From NCBI GenBank assembly GCA_026416735.1, contig JAOAEO010000003.1, forward strand, positions 1 through 39,827: DNA of 39,827 nucleotides. The letters are read 5' to 3'. The notes under the pieces are model-generated. The model did not search any database. It was not told the DNA's origin and was given only the letters and a program-made list of their open reading frames with translations. Of the stretch, positions 18,235-28,473 are shown piece by piece; the first letter of the stretch is position 1, and each line of letters opens with the position of its first letter. The position numbers were made by a program, and so were the translations under genes. The DNA comes from Thermodesulfovibrionales bacterium (GTDB taxonomy: Bacteria; Nitrospirota; Thermodesulfovibrionia; Thermodesulfovibrionales; Dissulfurispiraceae).

Positions 18235-18915
18235 TTAAAGTAAAGTTATAACATTCTTTAATTCTTCAATAGAAGCTATTAAAAAATCTGCGTCCTTCAA
18301 AGATTCAGCAGGTCTATAACCATAAGTAACCCCTATAGTCTTTATGTTAGCTTTTCTGCCCGCCATAATATCAAAACTACTATCACCAACGATAACGGCA
18401 GATGTATTGTCTACTGCCAGCTTAGATAATGCATAAAGAATCGGCAAAGGTGACGGCTTTCTCTCTGGGGTGGTATCACTACCGACTACTAAATCGAAAT
18501 ATTGTAGTATTCCAAGCTCTTTAAGTAGCCTTACTGAAAGGATTTCTCTTTTGTTGGATATGACAGCTTTTTTAAAGTCCTTAAAGTACTCAAGTACTTC
18601 CCTAACCCCTGGATATAAAGTAGTGTTATCGGTAAGGTGTTTTGAATAGTAATCGAGAAATCTATTAACTAAAATGTCTCTAATTGGCTGTTGAGATACA
18701 ATCTCTGGAAAGACAGTAGATCCATAAATCTCCTTTCTCTCTAAAATCTTCTCCATAAGCCTCGTGATGCCTTCTCCTACAAGGTTGATGGTCTCCTTAG
18801 GCGTTAATGGTTTAATGTCAAAGGGTTCTATAGCATAATTTATTGCATTTGTTATATCAACACAGGTATCTACTAAAGTTCCATCGAGATCGAATAATAT
18901 GAGATTTATAGCCAT
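18235..18915 (-). CDS. HAD-family hydrolase, phosphoglycolate phosphatase-like
   Basis: LILFDLDGTLVDTCVDI motif, VISNKRE, VIVGDSSFDIMAGRKANIKTIGVTYGYRP. Confidence 0.88.
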   Translation of the reverse strand: MAINLILFDLDGTLVDTCVDITNAINYAIEPFDIKPLTPKETINLVGEGITRLMEKILERKEIYGSTVFPEIVSQQPIRDILVNRFLDYYSKHLTDNTTLYPGVREVLEYFKDFKKAVISNKREILSVRLLKELGILQYFDLVVGSDTTPERKPSPLPILYALSKLAVDNTSAVIVGDSSFDIMAGRKANIKTIGVTYGYRPAESLKDADFLIASIEELKNVITLL

Positions 18916-18922
18916 ATCTTAA

Positions 18923-19825
18923 TTAAAACCTGCCTATTATTTTTATCTCTGGCTCTAAAACAATATTAAATTTTTCTTTAACCGCCCTATTGACGATGTC
19001 CATAAGTCTAAGAAACTCCTCTGCAGATCCTTTACCAGTATTTATAAAGTAGTTTGCATGTAAGTTACTAACCTGTATACCTCCCACTCTTAAGCCTTTA
19101 CAGCCTGCTTCATCAATAAGTTTTCCAGCAGATAAGCCATCGAAATTTTTGAATACACATCCAGCAGAGGGTTGATTTAGCGGCTGTTTAATTCTCTTTT
19201 CATTTAAAAATTGTTTCGTTACCTTTCTTACCTCAGCTGGTTCATTAACCTCGAGAGTGAAGGTAGCACTCGTAATAATGCAATCAGAAGAGATGTTAGA
19301 ACCTCTATATTTAAAGCCTAACTCAGACTTAAAGATTTTCCTCATGGTAGAATCTGTAGAAATAACATTAATATATTCAAGATTATCCTTGATTTCATAA
19401 CCAAAGGAACCAGAATTACCAACTATAGCTCCACCGATTGAACCCGGAATCCCAGCTAATCCTTCCATACCAGATAGACCCAGCTCAGCACAAAGAGAGA
19501 TTACTCTCTGTAAACTGCATCCACCCTGAACGGTCAATCTCCCTCCATCAATATTCATAATTTTATCCATTCTTTCTGTGAAGATTACAACTCCTTCAAT
19601 ACCTCCATCGAGGATCAAAAGATTCGTTCCACCTCCAATAATGACATAGGGCAATCCATTAATGTTCAAAAAACTTATAAGATCGGGTAATTCTTCTTCC
19701 TTAGGAAAAACTACAACGTCTGCTCTACCACCTATCTTTAAAGATGTATGGAGAGACATCGGTTCATTAAATCTCGTCTCAATATTTTTATCGATACAAA
19801 AATCTCTTAAAGAGTTATACATCAA
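18923..19825 (-). CDS. murB: UDP-N-acetylenolpyruvoylglucosamine reductase
   Basis: TSLKIGGRADVVVFP, VIIGGGTNLLILDGGIEGVVI, GIPGSIGGAIVGNSGSFG, QPSAGCVFKNFDGLSAGKLIDEAG; overlaps murC 3' end. Confidence 0.96.
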   Translation of the reverse strand: MMYNSLRDFCIDKNIETRFNEPMSLHTSLKIGGRADVVVFPKEEELPDLISFLNINGLPYVIIGGGTNLLILDGGIEGVVIFTERMDKIMNIDGGRLTVQGGCSLQRVISLCAELGLSGMEGLAGIPGSIGGAIVGNSGSFGYEIKDNLEYINVISTDSTMRKIFKSELGFKYRGSNISSDCIITSATFTLEVNEPAEVRKVTKQFLNEKRIKQPLNQPSAGCVFKNFDGLSAGKLIDEAGCKGLRVGGIQVSNLHANYFINTGKGSAEEFLRLMDIVNRAVKEKFNIVLEPEIKIIGRF

Positions 19826-21194
19826 GGCTGATTATCTCCAAAAGTTTTTCACCAATTTTATAGACATCACCAGCTCCGATTGTAAAAACTACATCGCCTT
19901 CCCGAAGGTTGTTTCTTAGATGAACTAATAATTCATCTCTTTGAGGAATATAATTTATGCCCTCCACTTTATTCCTTAATAGCTTCTCAAAAAGAACCCT
20001 CGAGTCTACACCATCAATTGGCTTTTCCCCTGCTGAATAAATATCCATCAAATATAAAAGATCAGCCTCTGCAAAGGATTGAGAGAACTCATCCATAAGG
20101 TCTCTCGTTCGAGTGTAACGGTGGGGTTGGAAAATAACGACTAATCTATTTTCTTTGAAACAATTTCTCGCTGCTTTTAATGTAGCCCTTATCTCGGTAG
20201 GATGATGTCCATAATCATCGAATATTTGTATCCCCTTACCTTCTCCCTTTAATTCAAACCTTCTTTGAATTCCACTAAAGCTTGCAAGAGCTCTTTTAAT
20301 AGTTGTAAGGGGTATCTGTAACTCCTGGGATGTAGCTATTGCAGCAAGAGCATTGAGGACATTATGTTCACCTGGTAGCGGTATTAAAAAAGTATCTATA
20401 CGCTCCCTCCCAACATAGAGATCAAACTCCATATTCCTTCCGAAGGATACAATGTTTTTGGCATAAAAATCTGCTTCCTCAGTGTATCCATATGTTATAT
20501 ACTTTCTTTCAAAATAAGGTATTATCTCTCTCGTATGTTCATTTTCAATACATACTATGGTAGTCCCATAAAAGGGAATCTTATTGGCGAATTTTAAAAA
20601 AGCTTTTTTAAGCTCTTCTATATTTTTGAAAAAATCTAAATGTTCATAATCGATATTTGTAATTACAGCTATAGTAGGATTGAGCTTTAGAAAGGATCCA
20701 TCGCTCTCGTCAGCTTCAGCTACAATGAAATCGCCTTGCCCCAGTTTTGCGTTACTCCCTATAGCCTTTAGTTTACCTCCGATAACAATTGTAGGGTCTA
20801 AATCAGCCTCTGCTAAGATAGTAGCTATGAGGGAAGTTGTTGTAGTCTTCCCGTGGGCACCTGCTATCAAGATTCCATATTTTAACCTCCCTAACTCAGC
20901 AAGCATTTCAGCTCTTGGAATTACCGGTATCCCTCGCTCCTTAGCTACTTTAATCTCTGGATTATCAGGTGAAATGGCTGATGAAATTACAACAACATGT
21001 GGTTTACTAATATTACTCTCTGAATGACCTATGAAAACCTTTATACCTAAACTCTGTAAATACTTTGTAGTCTCTGACTCCCTAATATCAGACCCAGAAA
21101 CTTGATAATTAAGTCTGTGTAGAATCTCTGCTAAACCACTCATACCAATACCACCGATGCCTATGAAATGTATCGCCTTATATCTGGAAAACAA
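19815..21194 (-). CDS. murC: UDP-N-acetylmuramate-L-alanine ligase
   Basis: IHFIGIGGIGMSGLAEIL, AGAHGKTTTTSLIA, DDYGHHPTEI, FQPHRYTRTRDL; TTG start. Confidence 0.97.
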   Translation of the reverse strand: MFSRYKAIHFIGIGGIGMSGLAEILHRLNYQVSGSDIRESETTKYLQSLGIKVFIGHSESNISKPHVVVISSAISPDNPEIKVAKERGIPVIPRAEMLAELGRLKYGILIAGAHGKTTTTSLIATILAEADLDPTIVIGGKLKAIGSNAKLGQGDFIVAEADESDGSFLKLNPTIAVITNIDYEHLDFFKNIEELKKAFLKFANKIPFYGTTIVCIENEHTREIIPYFERKYITYGYTEEADFYAKNIVSFGRNMEFDLYVGRERIDTFLIPLPGEHNVLNALAAIATSQELQIPLTTIKRALASFSGIQRRFELKGEGKGIQIFDDYGHHPTEIRATLKAARNCFKENRLVVIFQPHRYTRTRDLMDEFSQSFAEADLLYLMDIYSAGEKPIDGVDSRVLFEKLLRNKVEGINYIPQRDELLVHLRNNLREGDVVFTIGAGDVYKIGEKLLEIISLDV

Positions 21195-21197
21195 AGC

Positions 21198-22304
21198 CTA
21201 ACCCTCAGTTTTTTTAAGACTTAAAAGAATATCTATAATCTTATCAGCAGCATTTAGCTTACCAAAGGCTGCAGACATCTTCTGCATCTGACTTCGTAAA
21301 TGGTCATCATTATAAAGCTCCCTTAGAACCTTTGCAAGGATATCCCCGTTAAGTTCTCTATCTAATATCAACTTTGCAGCACCCATATCAGCCAACTTTC
21401 GAGCATTCAATTCTTGATGATTGCCAGCAGCATAAGGATAGGGGATCAATATGGCTGGTTTGCCCACAGCCGTAAGCTCAGCTAAAGTAGTAGCCCCAGC
21501 CCTACACACAACAAGATCTGCAGCACAATAAGCTTCTGCCATTTTGTAAATGAAAGGAGCTACAAAAGCCTTAAAGCCTAATTCCCTGTATACCTCCTTA
21601 ATGAAATCATAATCTGCAAAGCCCGTTTGGTGAATGAGCTGTATATTTTGCCTCAAATCTACTAAGTAATTCAACGCCCCACCTAATGCCCTATTTATAC
21701 TACTCGCTCCTGAACTTCCTCCAAAAATAAGTATAGTAAACCTTCCATGATCTAATGCAAAGGCTGAACAAGCCAACCTCTTATCTTTAAAGATTATATT
21801 TTTCCTTACTGGATTTCCTGTTAGATAGGTCTTATGAGAGGGGAAATAGGCAATACTTTCTTGGTAGGTAACTGCAATAGCATCCACAAACCTACCTAAA
21901 ATTTTGTTGGCTAACCCTGGGTAAGAATTCTGCTCAAGTATTGTAGTTGGAATACCAATAAGACGAGCAGTAAAAACTGTGCTAAAGGAGGCGTAGCCAC
22001 CAACCCCTATGACTATCTGTGGTTTAATAATTCGAAGAAGCCGAAAGGAATCGATAACCCCAAAAAAAGTAAATAAAAAAGCCTTAAGCTTACCAAAAAA
22101 GGATTTACCAACCATCCCATAAGATCTTATGAATCTTAAGGGATAGGACTCTTTAGGTATAACCCGAGCCTCAATACCATAAACAGTTCCAACAAAGAAT
22201 ATCTCGTCCTTAGAGGAAATACCTCTCTCTACAAGCGCTTCCGCTAAAGCAATCCCAGGGAAGAGATGACCACCTGTACCACCACCAGCAATTATAACCT
22301 TCAT
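21198..22304 (-). CDS. murG: UDP-GlcNAc:MurNAc-pentapeptide GlcNAc transferase
   Basis: VIIAGGGTGGHLFPGIALAEAL, GVGGYASFSTVFTA, LEQNSYPGLANKIL, CRAGATTLAELTAVGKPAILIPYPYA. Confidence 0.97.
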   Translation of the reverse strand: MKVIIAGGGTGGHLFPGIALAEALVERGISSKDEIFFVGTVYGIEARVIPKESYPLRFIRSYGMVGKSFFGKLKAFLFTFFGVIDSFRLLRIIKPQIVIGVGGYASFSTVFTARLIGIPTTILEQNSYPGLANKILGRFVDAIAVTYQESIAYFPSHKTYLTGNPVRKNIIFKDKRLACSAFALDHGRFTILIFGGSSGASSINRALGGALNYLVDLRQNIQLIHQTGFADYDFIKEVYRELGFKAFVAPFIYKMAEAYCAADLVVCRAGATTLAELTAVGKPAILIPYPYAAGNHQELNARKLADMGAAKLILDRELNGDILAKVLRELYNDDHLRSQMQKMSAAFGKLNAADKIIDILLSLKKTEG

Positions 22305-22312
22305 AGGATTTA

Positions 22313-23542
22313 CTAAAGGGAATCCCTTTTATAACGGAGTGCAGAGCAAAACCTATAACCAAAGGCCCTTTGCCACTGCCTTGTACCCCCTAAATTCTTA
22401 ACTCTCTTAAACTTTTTTATTTCATAACTACCACTGTTATCTACCATTTGATTAACGAAGCCTTCCTGATTTTTTGCAACATTGAGTAATAAACCCACTG
22501 CAGCCATATTTACTATTAGAGCTGAGCCGCCATAACTAATAAAAGGCAAGGGAAGTCCCTTCGTCGGAGCTAAGCCTGTGGTAACAAGGAAGTTAATCAA
22601 AGCTTGAAGAGTTATCATTAAAGTGGTCCCACAAACTATAAAATATGCAAAGGGCTCTGTCGTTTTTAAGGCTATTTTAACGCCTCTATAAAAAAGATGG
22701 AAGAAAAGCAAAACCACCACTAAAACAGCCAAGAACCCACCCTCTTCACCTATAAGGGAAAAGATAAAATCTGTATGGATTTCAGGAAGAAAGGCGAGTT
22801 TTTGTCGAGCTTCGCCCAAGCCAACCCCAGTCAGCCCACCACTCCCAAGGGCTATGTATGACTGAATCAATTGAAAACCGCTACCTAAAGGATCGTTCCA
22901 AGGATCGAGAAAGGCAAGTAGTCTCTTAACCCTATAAGGTTTTGCAAACAATAAAATAGCAAATAGGGCTACTGCAAAGACGCTTAAACCACCTATATAT
23001 CTTAAAGGAACCCCACCTAAAAAAAGCATAGTGATCGTAAGAACTGCTAAACTGATAGTTGCACCGAAGTCAGGTTGCATTAAAAAAATAAATTGATAAA
23101 CTGCCATAACACAAATGGGAATGATAAAACTCAAAAAACTATCTTTTTTGAAGGATTCTCTACTCATATACCAAGCAAGAAAAACTATCATAGAGAGTTT
23201 GACTAACTCAGATGGCTGAAAGGAAAAGAAAGCCACTTTAATCCATCTTGTAGCTCCCTTCACTGTAACGCCAAGATTTGTAAAAACTAAAAGGAGTACA
23301 ACCAAAGATATGAAAATAAAGAGTAAAGCCATCCTCCTGAAAAATTCCAATTTTAATTTATAGGCTATGAACATTACAATTATTCCAAAAGTCAATATCA
23401 ACAGCTGCTTTTTAAAATAATAAAATTGGTTCGTTTTGCCTTCAGGAAATTCTATAGAAGTAGAACTGTACACAGCTATCAACCCAATAAGTATTAAAAC
23501 AAAAACATTTAAAAGAATATACCTCTGATCACTACTACTCAT
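22313..23542 (-). CDS. ftsW: SEDS-family lipid II polymerase/cell division protein FtsW
   Basis: Multi-TM protein with PLGSGFQLIQSYIALGSGGLTGVGLGEARQKLAFLPEIHTDFIFSLIGEEGG and LPFISYGGSALI. ATG at 23542 (ATGA overlap with murD stop) preferred over 23551. Confidence 0.95.
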   Translation of the reverse strand: MSSSDQRYILLNVFVLILIGLIAVYSSTSIEFPEGKTNQFYYFKKQLLILTFGIIVMFIAYKLKLEFFRRMALLFIFISLVVLLLVFTNLGVTVKGATRWIKVAFFSFQPSELVKLSMIVFLAWYMSRESFKKDSFLSFIIPICVMAVYQFIFLMQPDFGATISLAVLTITMLFLGGVPLRYIGGLSVFAVALFAILLFAKPYRVKRLLAFLDPWNDPLGSGFQLIQSYIALGSGGLTGVGLGEARQKLAFLPEIHTDFIFSLIGEEGGFLAVLVVVLLFFHLFYRGVKIALKTTEPFAYFIVCGTTLMITLQALINFLVTTGLAPTKGLPLPFISYGGSALIVNMAAVGLLLNVAKNQEGFVNQMVDNSGSYEIKKFKRVKNLGGTRQWQRAFGYRFCSALRYKRDSL

Positions 23543-24984
23543 AAACTCCACACAGCTTTTTTAAATTTTCTTCCCCTATCTTCAAAGTTTTCAAACATAT
23601 CAAAACTCGCGCAGGCTGGAGACAATAGAACTACATCTCCAGATACAGCAATAGAGTAAGCTTTCTTAACAGCTCCATCCATATCGTTTTCTATAAAAAC
23701 CTCCGTAAGATCTCCTACAGCTTTTCTAATCTTTTCCTTTGCCTCCCCTATTAGAATCAAAGCCTTTACCTTCCCCTTTATGAAAGGTCTAAGAAGGCCG
23801 AAATCACTATGTTTATCCCTCCCACCAGCTATAAGTATTATGGGACTTTCAAAACTCTCGAGGGATTTCATAACTGCACCTACATTCGTTCCTTTAGAGT
23901 CATTGATGAAAACCACCCCCTTTAAATCTCGAACAAACTCAAGCCTATGTTCCAAACCAGCAAAATACCTTAGGGTATTTGAGATAGTCTCTGGGGTACT
24001 CCCACACAACAAAGCCATTAAGCTAACAGCCATAACATTCTCTATGTTGTGTACTCCCCTAATCTTGAAAGATTGAGGTCTTAGACAAAAATCTTTTGGT
24101 AAGTCACGAAGATTTGTCTTAATTTTAGCGATCTTATGGGATGGCAAATAGAAATTTATCACCTTCTCATCCTCTAAATAATAGGCACCTTCAACTCTCT
24201 TCTTTCTGCTGAAATAGAAAATCTCTGGTTTTGTCTCTTTAACTCCAAATTTGGTTTGATATCTAAATAATATCTCATTGGTTGCGGGGTCATCAGCATT
24301 AAGAACTAAGAAATCACCCTCCGTCTGGTTCAAAAAGATTCTACATTTCGCATCTATATAAGAAGACATCGAATCATAACGATCTAAATGATCAGGGGTT
24401 ATATTTAAAATTGTCGAACCAAAGGGCCTAAAGTCTCTAATAGATTCAAGCTGAAAGCTGGAAACCTCAGTCACATAATAATCCTTTTGGAATCCTTTCC
24501 CTTGATTGATTAATTCATATATTATCTCTGTTAAAGCATATCCTATATTACCACCCACAATTACCTGAAAACCGTTATCTCTCAATATATTATATAGAAG
24601 AGATGTTGCAGTAGATTTACCATTGGTACCAGTAATAGAAAGAATTTTTGATGACTCTCCATAAGTTATTATCATTCTATATGCTAACTCCAACTCGCCG
24701 ATAACCTCTATACCCCTTTTTAGAGCTCTCTGTATGGGGTCTAAATACATAGGAACACCGGGACTAAGAACTATCAGATCAGCCTCTTCAAACACAGAGT
24801 TAGGATGTTCTCCAAGCACTAAGGTTATATCATACTTCAGTTCCTTTAAGTTAAGCTCAAGGTCTTTCTTGCCTTTGATATCAGTTACTGTTACCTTAGC
24901 GCCCAATCTCGACAATAAATTTGCAGCACCTATACCGCTTTTAGCAAGCCCTACTACTGTGACTTTTTTACCTTCGTAATCCAT
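23539..24984 (-). CDS. murD: UDP-N-acetylmuramoylalanine-D-glutamate ligase
   Basis: VTVVGLAKSGIGAANLLSRLGAKVTVTD, LSITGTNGKSTATSLL, HRLEFVRDLKGVVFINDSKGTN, LLSPACASFDMFENFEDRG. ATG at 24984 chosen over TTG at 24993. Confidence 0.96.
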   Translation of the reverse strand: MDYEGKKVTVVGLAKSGIGAANLLSRLGAKVTVTDIKGKKDLELNLKELKYDITLVLGEHPNSVFEEADLIVLSPGVPMYLDPIQRALKRGIEVIGELELAYRMIITYGESSKILSITGTNGKSTATSLLYNILRDNGFQVIVGGNIGYALTEIIYELINQGKGFQKDYYVTEVSSFQLESIRDFRPFGSTILNITPDHLDRYDSMSSYIDAKCRIFLNQTEGDFLVLNADDPATNEILFRYQTKFGVKETKPEIFYFSRKKRVEGAYYLEDEKVINFYLPSHKIAKIKTNLRDLPKDFCLRPQSFKIRGVHNIENVMAVSLMALLCGSTPETISNTLRYFAGLEHRLEFVRDLKGVVFINDSKGTNVGAVMKSLESFESPIILIAGGRDKHSDFGLLRPFIKGKVKALILIGEAKEKIRKAVGDLTEVFIENDMDGAVKKAYSIAVSGDVVLLSPACASFDMFENFEDRGRKFKKAVWSL

Positions 24985-25002
24985 GTGTAACATTATCTAT
25001 AT

Positions 25003-25992
25003 CTATACCGATTTTTTAGCTTTTACACTCTTCTTTGCTTTGTTTTTCATCTTAGCAGTTAATTTCCTACTCTTTTTGGAAACATCTTTTTTCTTCACTG
25101 ATGTAAATAAAACGGGTCTATGTTTTACATCAGCGGTATAAATAATGGGAGAAGTGTTTAGACGCAAGGTATCCTCAGCCTTAGAAAGAAGATAGAGGGT
25201 ATTATGCCATAGATCATCCCTCTTAATATCACCTAAGATAACGGTAATTAATACATTTTCACCTCTCCTTTCGGCACTCACAAGGCAGTGTCCAGCGGCA
25301 CGGGTGTAACCAGTTTTGCCGCCGATATGGTCATCGTTCATCCAAAGAATATAATTAGTATTTTTTATAAGAGATTGTCTTCCGTTACCGTTCGAGATCT
25401 CCTTAGCTTTAGTATTGATGATCTCCACTATGTCAGGATAGTTTAAGGAGGCCCTCATTAGGAGAGCGAGTTCATAAGCAGTTGTATATTGACCTCGACC
25501 CGGCAGACCTGAAGAATTTATAAATCTTGTATCTTCTAAACCCAATAAACGGACCTTCTCATTCATCATCATCACAAACCTATCTTCGTCACCAGCGACA
25601 GCTTCAGCGAGAGCAACGGCAGCTCCGTTTACTGACCTCATTAAAGAGAGATATAGCAGATCTCTTACTGTATACTTCTCGCCAGCAATGAGACGGGGAG
25701 GTACTGACTGTACATTTGAAGCATTTTTACTTATAGTCACCACTGCATCAGGTCTAATGTGGTCTAAAACTACCATAGCAGTTAAGAGCTTGGTGGTGCT
25801 CGCTGGAGGTAGTCTCAAATAGGGGTTCTTTGCGTACAGAATTCTGCCAGAGTTACTATCAATAACAACTGCAGCTTTAGCCCTTATATCCTCTGCTTTT
25901 ACATTTTCAGAAAAAAGACCTATAACCAAAAAAAACGAAAACAAAAAAGCTAACTTTTTAAAATCCTCTGTTTTAATAAAATTTAAAGTCAT
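25003..25992 (-). CDS. D-alanyl-D-alanine carboxypeptidase (PBP5/DacA-like, peptidase S11) with Lys-rich C-terminal tail
   Basis: Signal peptide; AAVVIDSNSGRILYAKNPYLRLPPASTTKLLTAMV (SxxK), RSVNGAAVAL (SxN), GGKTGYTRAAGHCLV (KTG); tail KKKDVSKKSRKLTAKMKNKAKKSVKAKKSV. Confidence 0.93.
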   Translation of the reverse strand: MTLNFIKTEDFKKLAFLFSFFLVIGLFSENVKAEDIRAKAAVVIDSNSGRILYAKNPYLRLPPASTTKLLTAMVVLDHIRPDAVVTISKNASNVQSVPPRLIAGEKYTVRDLLYLSLMRSVNGAAVALAEAVAGDEDRFVMMMNEKVRLLGLEDTRFINSSGLPGRGQYTTAYELALLMRASLNYPDIVEIINTKAKEISNGNGRQSLIKNTNYILWMNDDHIGGKTGYTRAAGHCLVSAERRGENVLITVILGDIKRDDLWHNTLYLLSKAEDTLRLNTSPIIYTADVKHRPVLFTSVKKKDVSKKSRKLTAKMKNKAKKSVKAKKSV

Positions 25993-25995
25993 TTA

Positions 25996-27078
25996 TCACC
26001 TCAGTTTTAGAGTTGAAAGACTAATCAAGGCTAAAACAATTCCAATTATCCAGAATCTAACTATTATCTTAGGTTCTTTCCATCCCTTTAATTCAAAATG
26101 ATGATGCAGAGGTGCCATTTTAAAGATCCTCCTTCCAGTCCATTTGAAGTATGCCACTTGCATAACGACCGATATAGTCTCTAACACAAAAATACCACCA
26201 ACAACAGCAAGAACAATTTCATGTTTGGTCATGACAGCGAGGGTACCTAACGCTCCACCCAAACCTAAAGCTCCTACATCTCCCATAAAGAGCTCAGCTG
26301 GATGAGCATTATACCAAAGAAATCCTAAGGAAGCCCCAAGCATGGCACCACAAAAGACAGTTAGTTCACCTATCCCCGGAAGATAGATTACCTGCAAATA
26401 CCTTGCAAAGACAGCATGCCCAGAAACATATATGAAACCAGCATATGCAATCGTTGCTATGGCAACGAGTCCTATTGCCAATCCATCTATTCCATCAGTT
26501 AAATTAACCGCGTTAGAGGCACCTACAATAACAAATACAGCAAAAAAAATATAAAAGATGCCAAGATCGAAGAGCCATTTTTTAAAGAAAGGAACGCTCA
26601 ATACTGTGCTGTATGGATCAGATGAATCATAATAAAGAAGCATACATATAGAAAGGGCAACGATTGTTTGAGCAGTAAACTTATATTTAGCCCTCAACCC
26701 TTTGGAATTCCTCTTAATAACTTTTAAATAATCATCAACAAATCCTATTAGACCGAAGCAAAGAAGGGCAAACATAATAACACAGACATAATTATTACTG
26801 AAGTTGCCCCACATAATCATAGAAACAGTGATAGCTAATAGAATAACTACACCACCCATGGTAGGAGTGCCTGCCTTAGAGAAGTGGTTCTGAGGTCCGT
26901 CATCCCTTATCTGCTGGGTCATGCTGATCCTCTTCAGCCATTGAATTACATAAGGTGTTATTGCAAGCGTTATAAAGAGAGCAGTAAAAACAGCAAGAGC
27001 TGTCCTAAAAGTAATATATCTGAAGACATTGAAGGGTGAAAAGTAAATATGTAAGTCGTAAAGCAACTCATAAAGCAT
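25996..27078 (-). CDS. mraY: phospho-N-acetylmuramoyl-pentapeptide transferase
   Basis: GTPTMGGVVILLAI, GFVDDYLKVIKRNSKGLRAKYKF, NAVNLTDGIDGLA, FMGDVGALGLGGALG, PLHHHFELKGWKE. Confidence 0.97.
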   Translation of the reverse strand: MLYELLYDLHIYFSPFNVFRYITFRTALAVFTALFITLAITPYVIQWLKRISMTQQIRDDGPQNHFSKAGTPTMGGVVILLAITVSMIMWGNFSNNYVCVIMFALLCFGLIGFVDDYLKVIKRNSKGLRAKYKFTAQTIVALSICMLLYYDSSDPYSTVLSVPFFKKWLFDLGIFYIFFAVFVIVGASNAVNLTDGIDGLAIGLVAIATIAYAGFIYVSGHAVFARYLQVIYLPGIGELTVFCGAMLGASLGFLWYNAHPAELFMGDVGALGLGGALGTLAVMTKHEIVLAVVGGIFVLETISVVMQVAYFKWTGRRIFKMAPLHHHFELKGWKEPKIIVRFWIIGIVLALISLSTLKLR

Positions 27079-27080
27079 TG

Positions 27081-28466
27081 TTATAAATTCCTCTCTAATT
27101 CCGAAAGGACGTTCTCCATTTTCATTCCTCTTGAACCTTTGATCAAGACCAGATCGCCCTCTTTTATGAAGTTAGCTAAAATCTTACCACCCTCAGTCGA
27201 ATCATCTACACCATATCCGATACCTTTAAAATAAGTAAGGGCATATTTCATCCTTTTGCCAACAGCAATAAATATATCTATATTAAGGTCTGAAAGATAT
27301 TTACCCAAATTCTCATGAGCCCTTATGGAGTAGTTCCCCAATTCAAGCATATCGCCTAAAACGGCTATCATCCTATTATATTTCTTCGGAGATATTTGAT
27401 TATAGAAGATTCTGACCATTTCATTAATTGAAGCCTCCATAGAAGAAGGGTTAGCATTATAAACATCGTATAAAAGAGTTGCTCCATTAAGTCTTCTTAT
27501 TTCAAATCTTAGTCGTACACCCTGAAAGGATTCTATACCTCTTTTTATCTCTTCTAAATTCAAACCCATATATAAAGCCGCTGCAGATGCTGCAAGACAG
27601 TTATAAAGATTGAATATTCCAGTAAGTTTAGATTCTACGTCGATCGATCCTTCAATTGCATTTAGACAAAAAGATGTGCAACCTTCACGGAGATCTATAT
27701 TAGTAGCATAGACATCTGAAGGGTGATTAATACCAAAGGTTATAACTTTACCTCTATATCTATCATGAAGCCCTTCCATGAGAAACTTGTCATCATTATT
27801 AACAATCACAGTGCTTACAAAAGGAAGGATTTCGAATTCGGACTCTCTAACTCCTTCTAACGAACCAAAACCCTCGATATGTTCGTAGCCTATATTGGTA
27901 ATAACCGCTATATGAGGCAAAGCTATTCTACAGAGATCTGAGATGTCCCCAGGCTTATTAGTCCCCATCTCTACCAGCAAAATCTCTTTATCTTTATCTA
28001 ATTGACACATGCAAAGGGGCATACCAATATGATTATTTAAATTACCTTTTGTTTTTAAGATTTTAAAATTCCCCTCCAAAATATCAGCTAATATCTCCTT
28101 AGTAGTAGTCTTTCCATTACTACCGACTACAGCTATAACTTGTCCATTGAATTTCCCCCTCAGAAAAGCTGCTATGTCCTGTAGGGCTCTCAAAGTATTT
28201 TTAACAATTATGTAAGTTTTATCGGTTCCTCGGGGGATGTTATTTTTAAACCATTCCTCCTTTACAACAACTCCACTACCTCTCTTTAAAGCTTCTTTTA
28301 CAAAATCATGCCCATCAAAATTATCTCCCTTTAAAGCTATAAACAACTCTCCATCATTTATAGTTCTTGAATCTATAGAAATACCAGTGAACTCCCTGCA
28401 AGATTCGATAGCCAAGAATCCCTGGGTAGCCTTTATGATATCTTCACTGGTAAATAATATGCCCAT
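27081..28466 (-). CDS. murF: UDP-MurNAc-tripeptide-D-alanyl-D-alanine ligase
   Basis: FTGISIDSRTINDGELFIALKGDNFDGHDFV, AVVGSNGKTTTKEILADIL, LLYDVYNANPSSMEASI, AVLGDMLELG. Confidence 0.96.
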   Translation of the reverse strand: MGILFTSEDIIKATQGFLAIESCREFTGISIDSRTINDGELFIALKGDNFDGHDFVKEALKRGSGVVVKEEWFKNNIPRGTDKTYIIVKNTLRALQDIAAFLRGKFNGQVIAVVGSNGKTTTKEILADILEGNFKILKTKGNLNNHIGMPLCMCQLDKDKEILLVEMGTNKPGDISDLCRIALPHIAVITNIGYEHIEGFGSLEGVRESEFEILPFVSTVIVNNDDKFLMEGLHDRYRGKVITFGINHPSDVYATNIDLREGCTSFCLNAIEGSIDVESKLTGIFNLYNCLAASAAALYMGLNLEEIKRGIESFQGVRLRFEIRRLNGATLLYDVYNANPSSMEASINEMVRIFYNQISPKKYNRMIAVLGDMLELGNYSIRAHENLGKYLSDLNIDIFIAVGKRMKYALTYFKGIGYGVDDSTEGGKILANFIKEGDLVLIKGSRGMKMENVLSELERNL

Positions 28467-28473
28467 ATCGATA

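Noticed and set aside
19662-19919. 85-aa plus-strand ORF
   Set aside because: Antisense to murB/murC.
20680-21027. 115-aa plus-strand ORF
   Set aside because: Antisense to murC.
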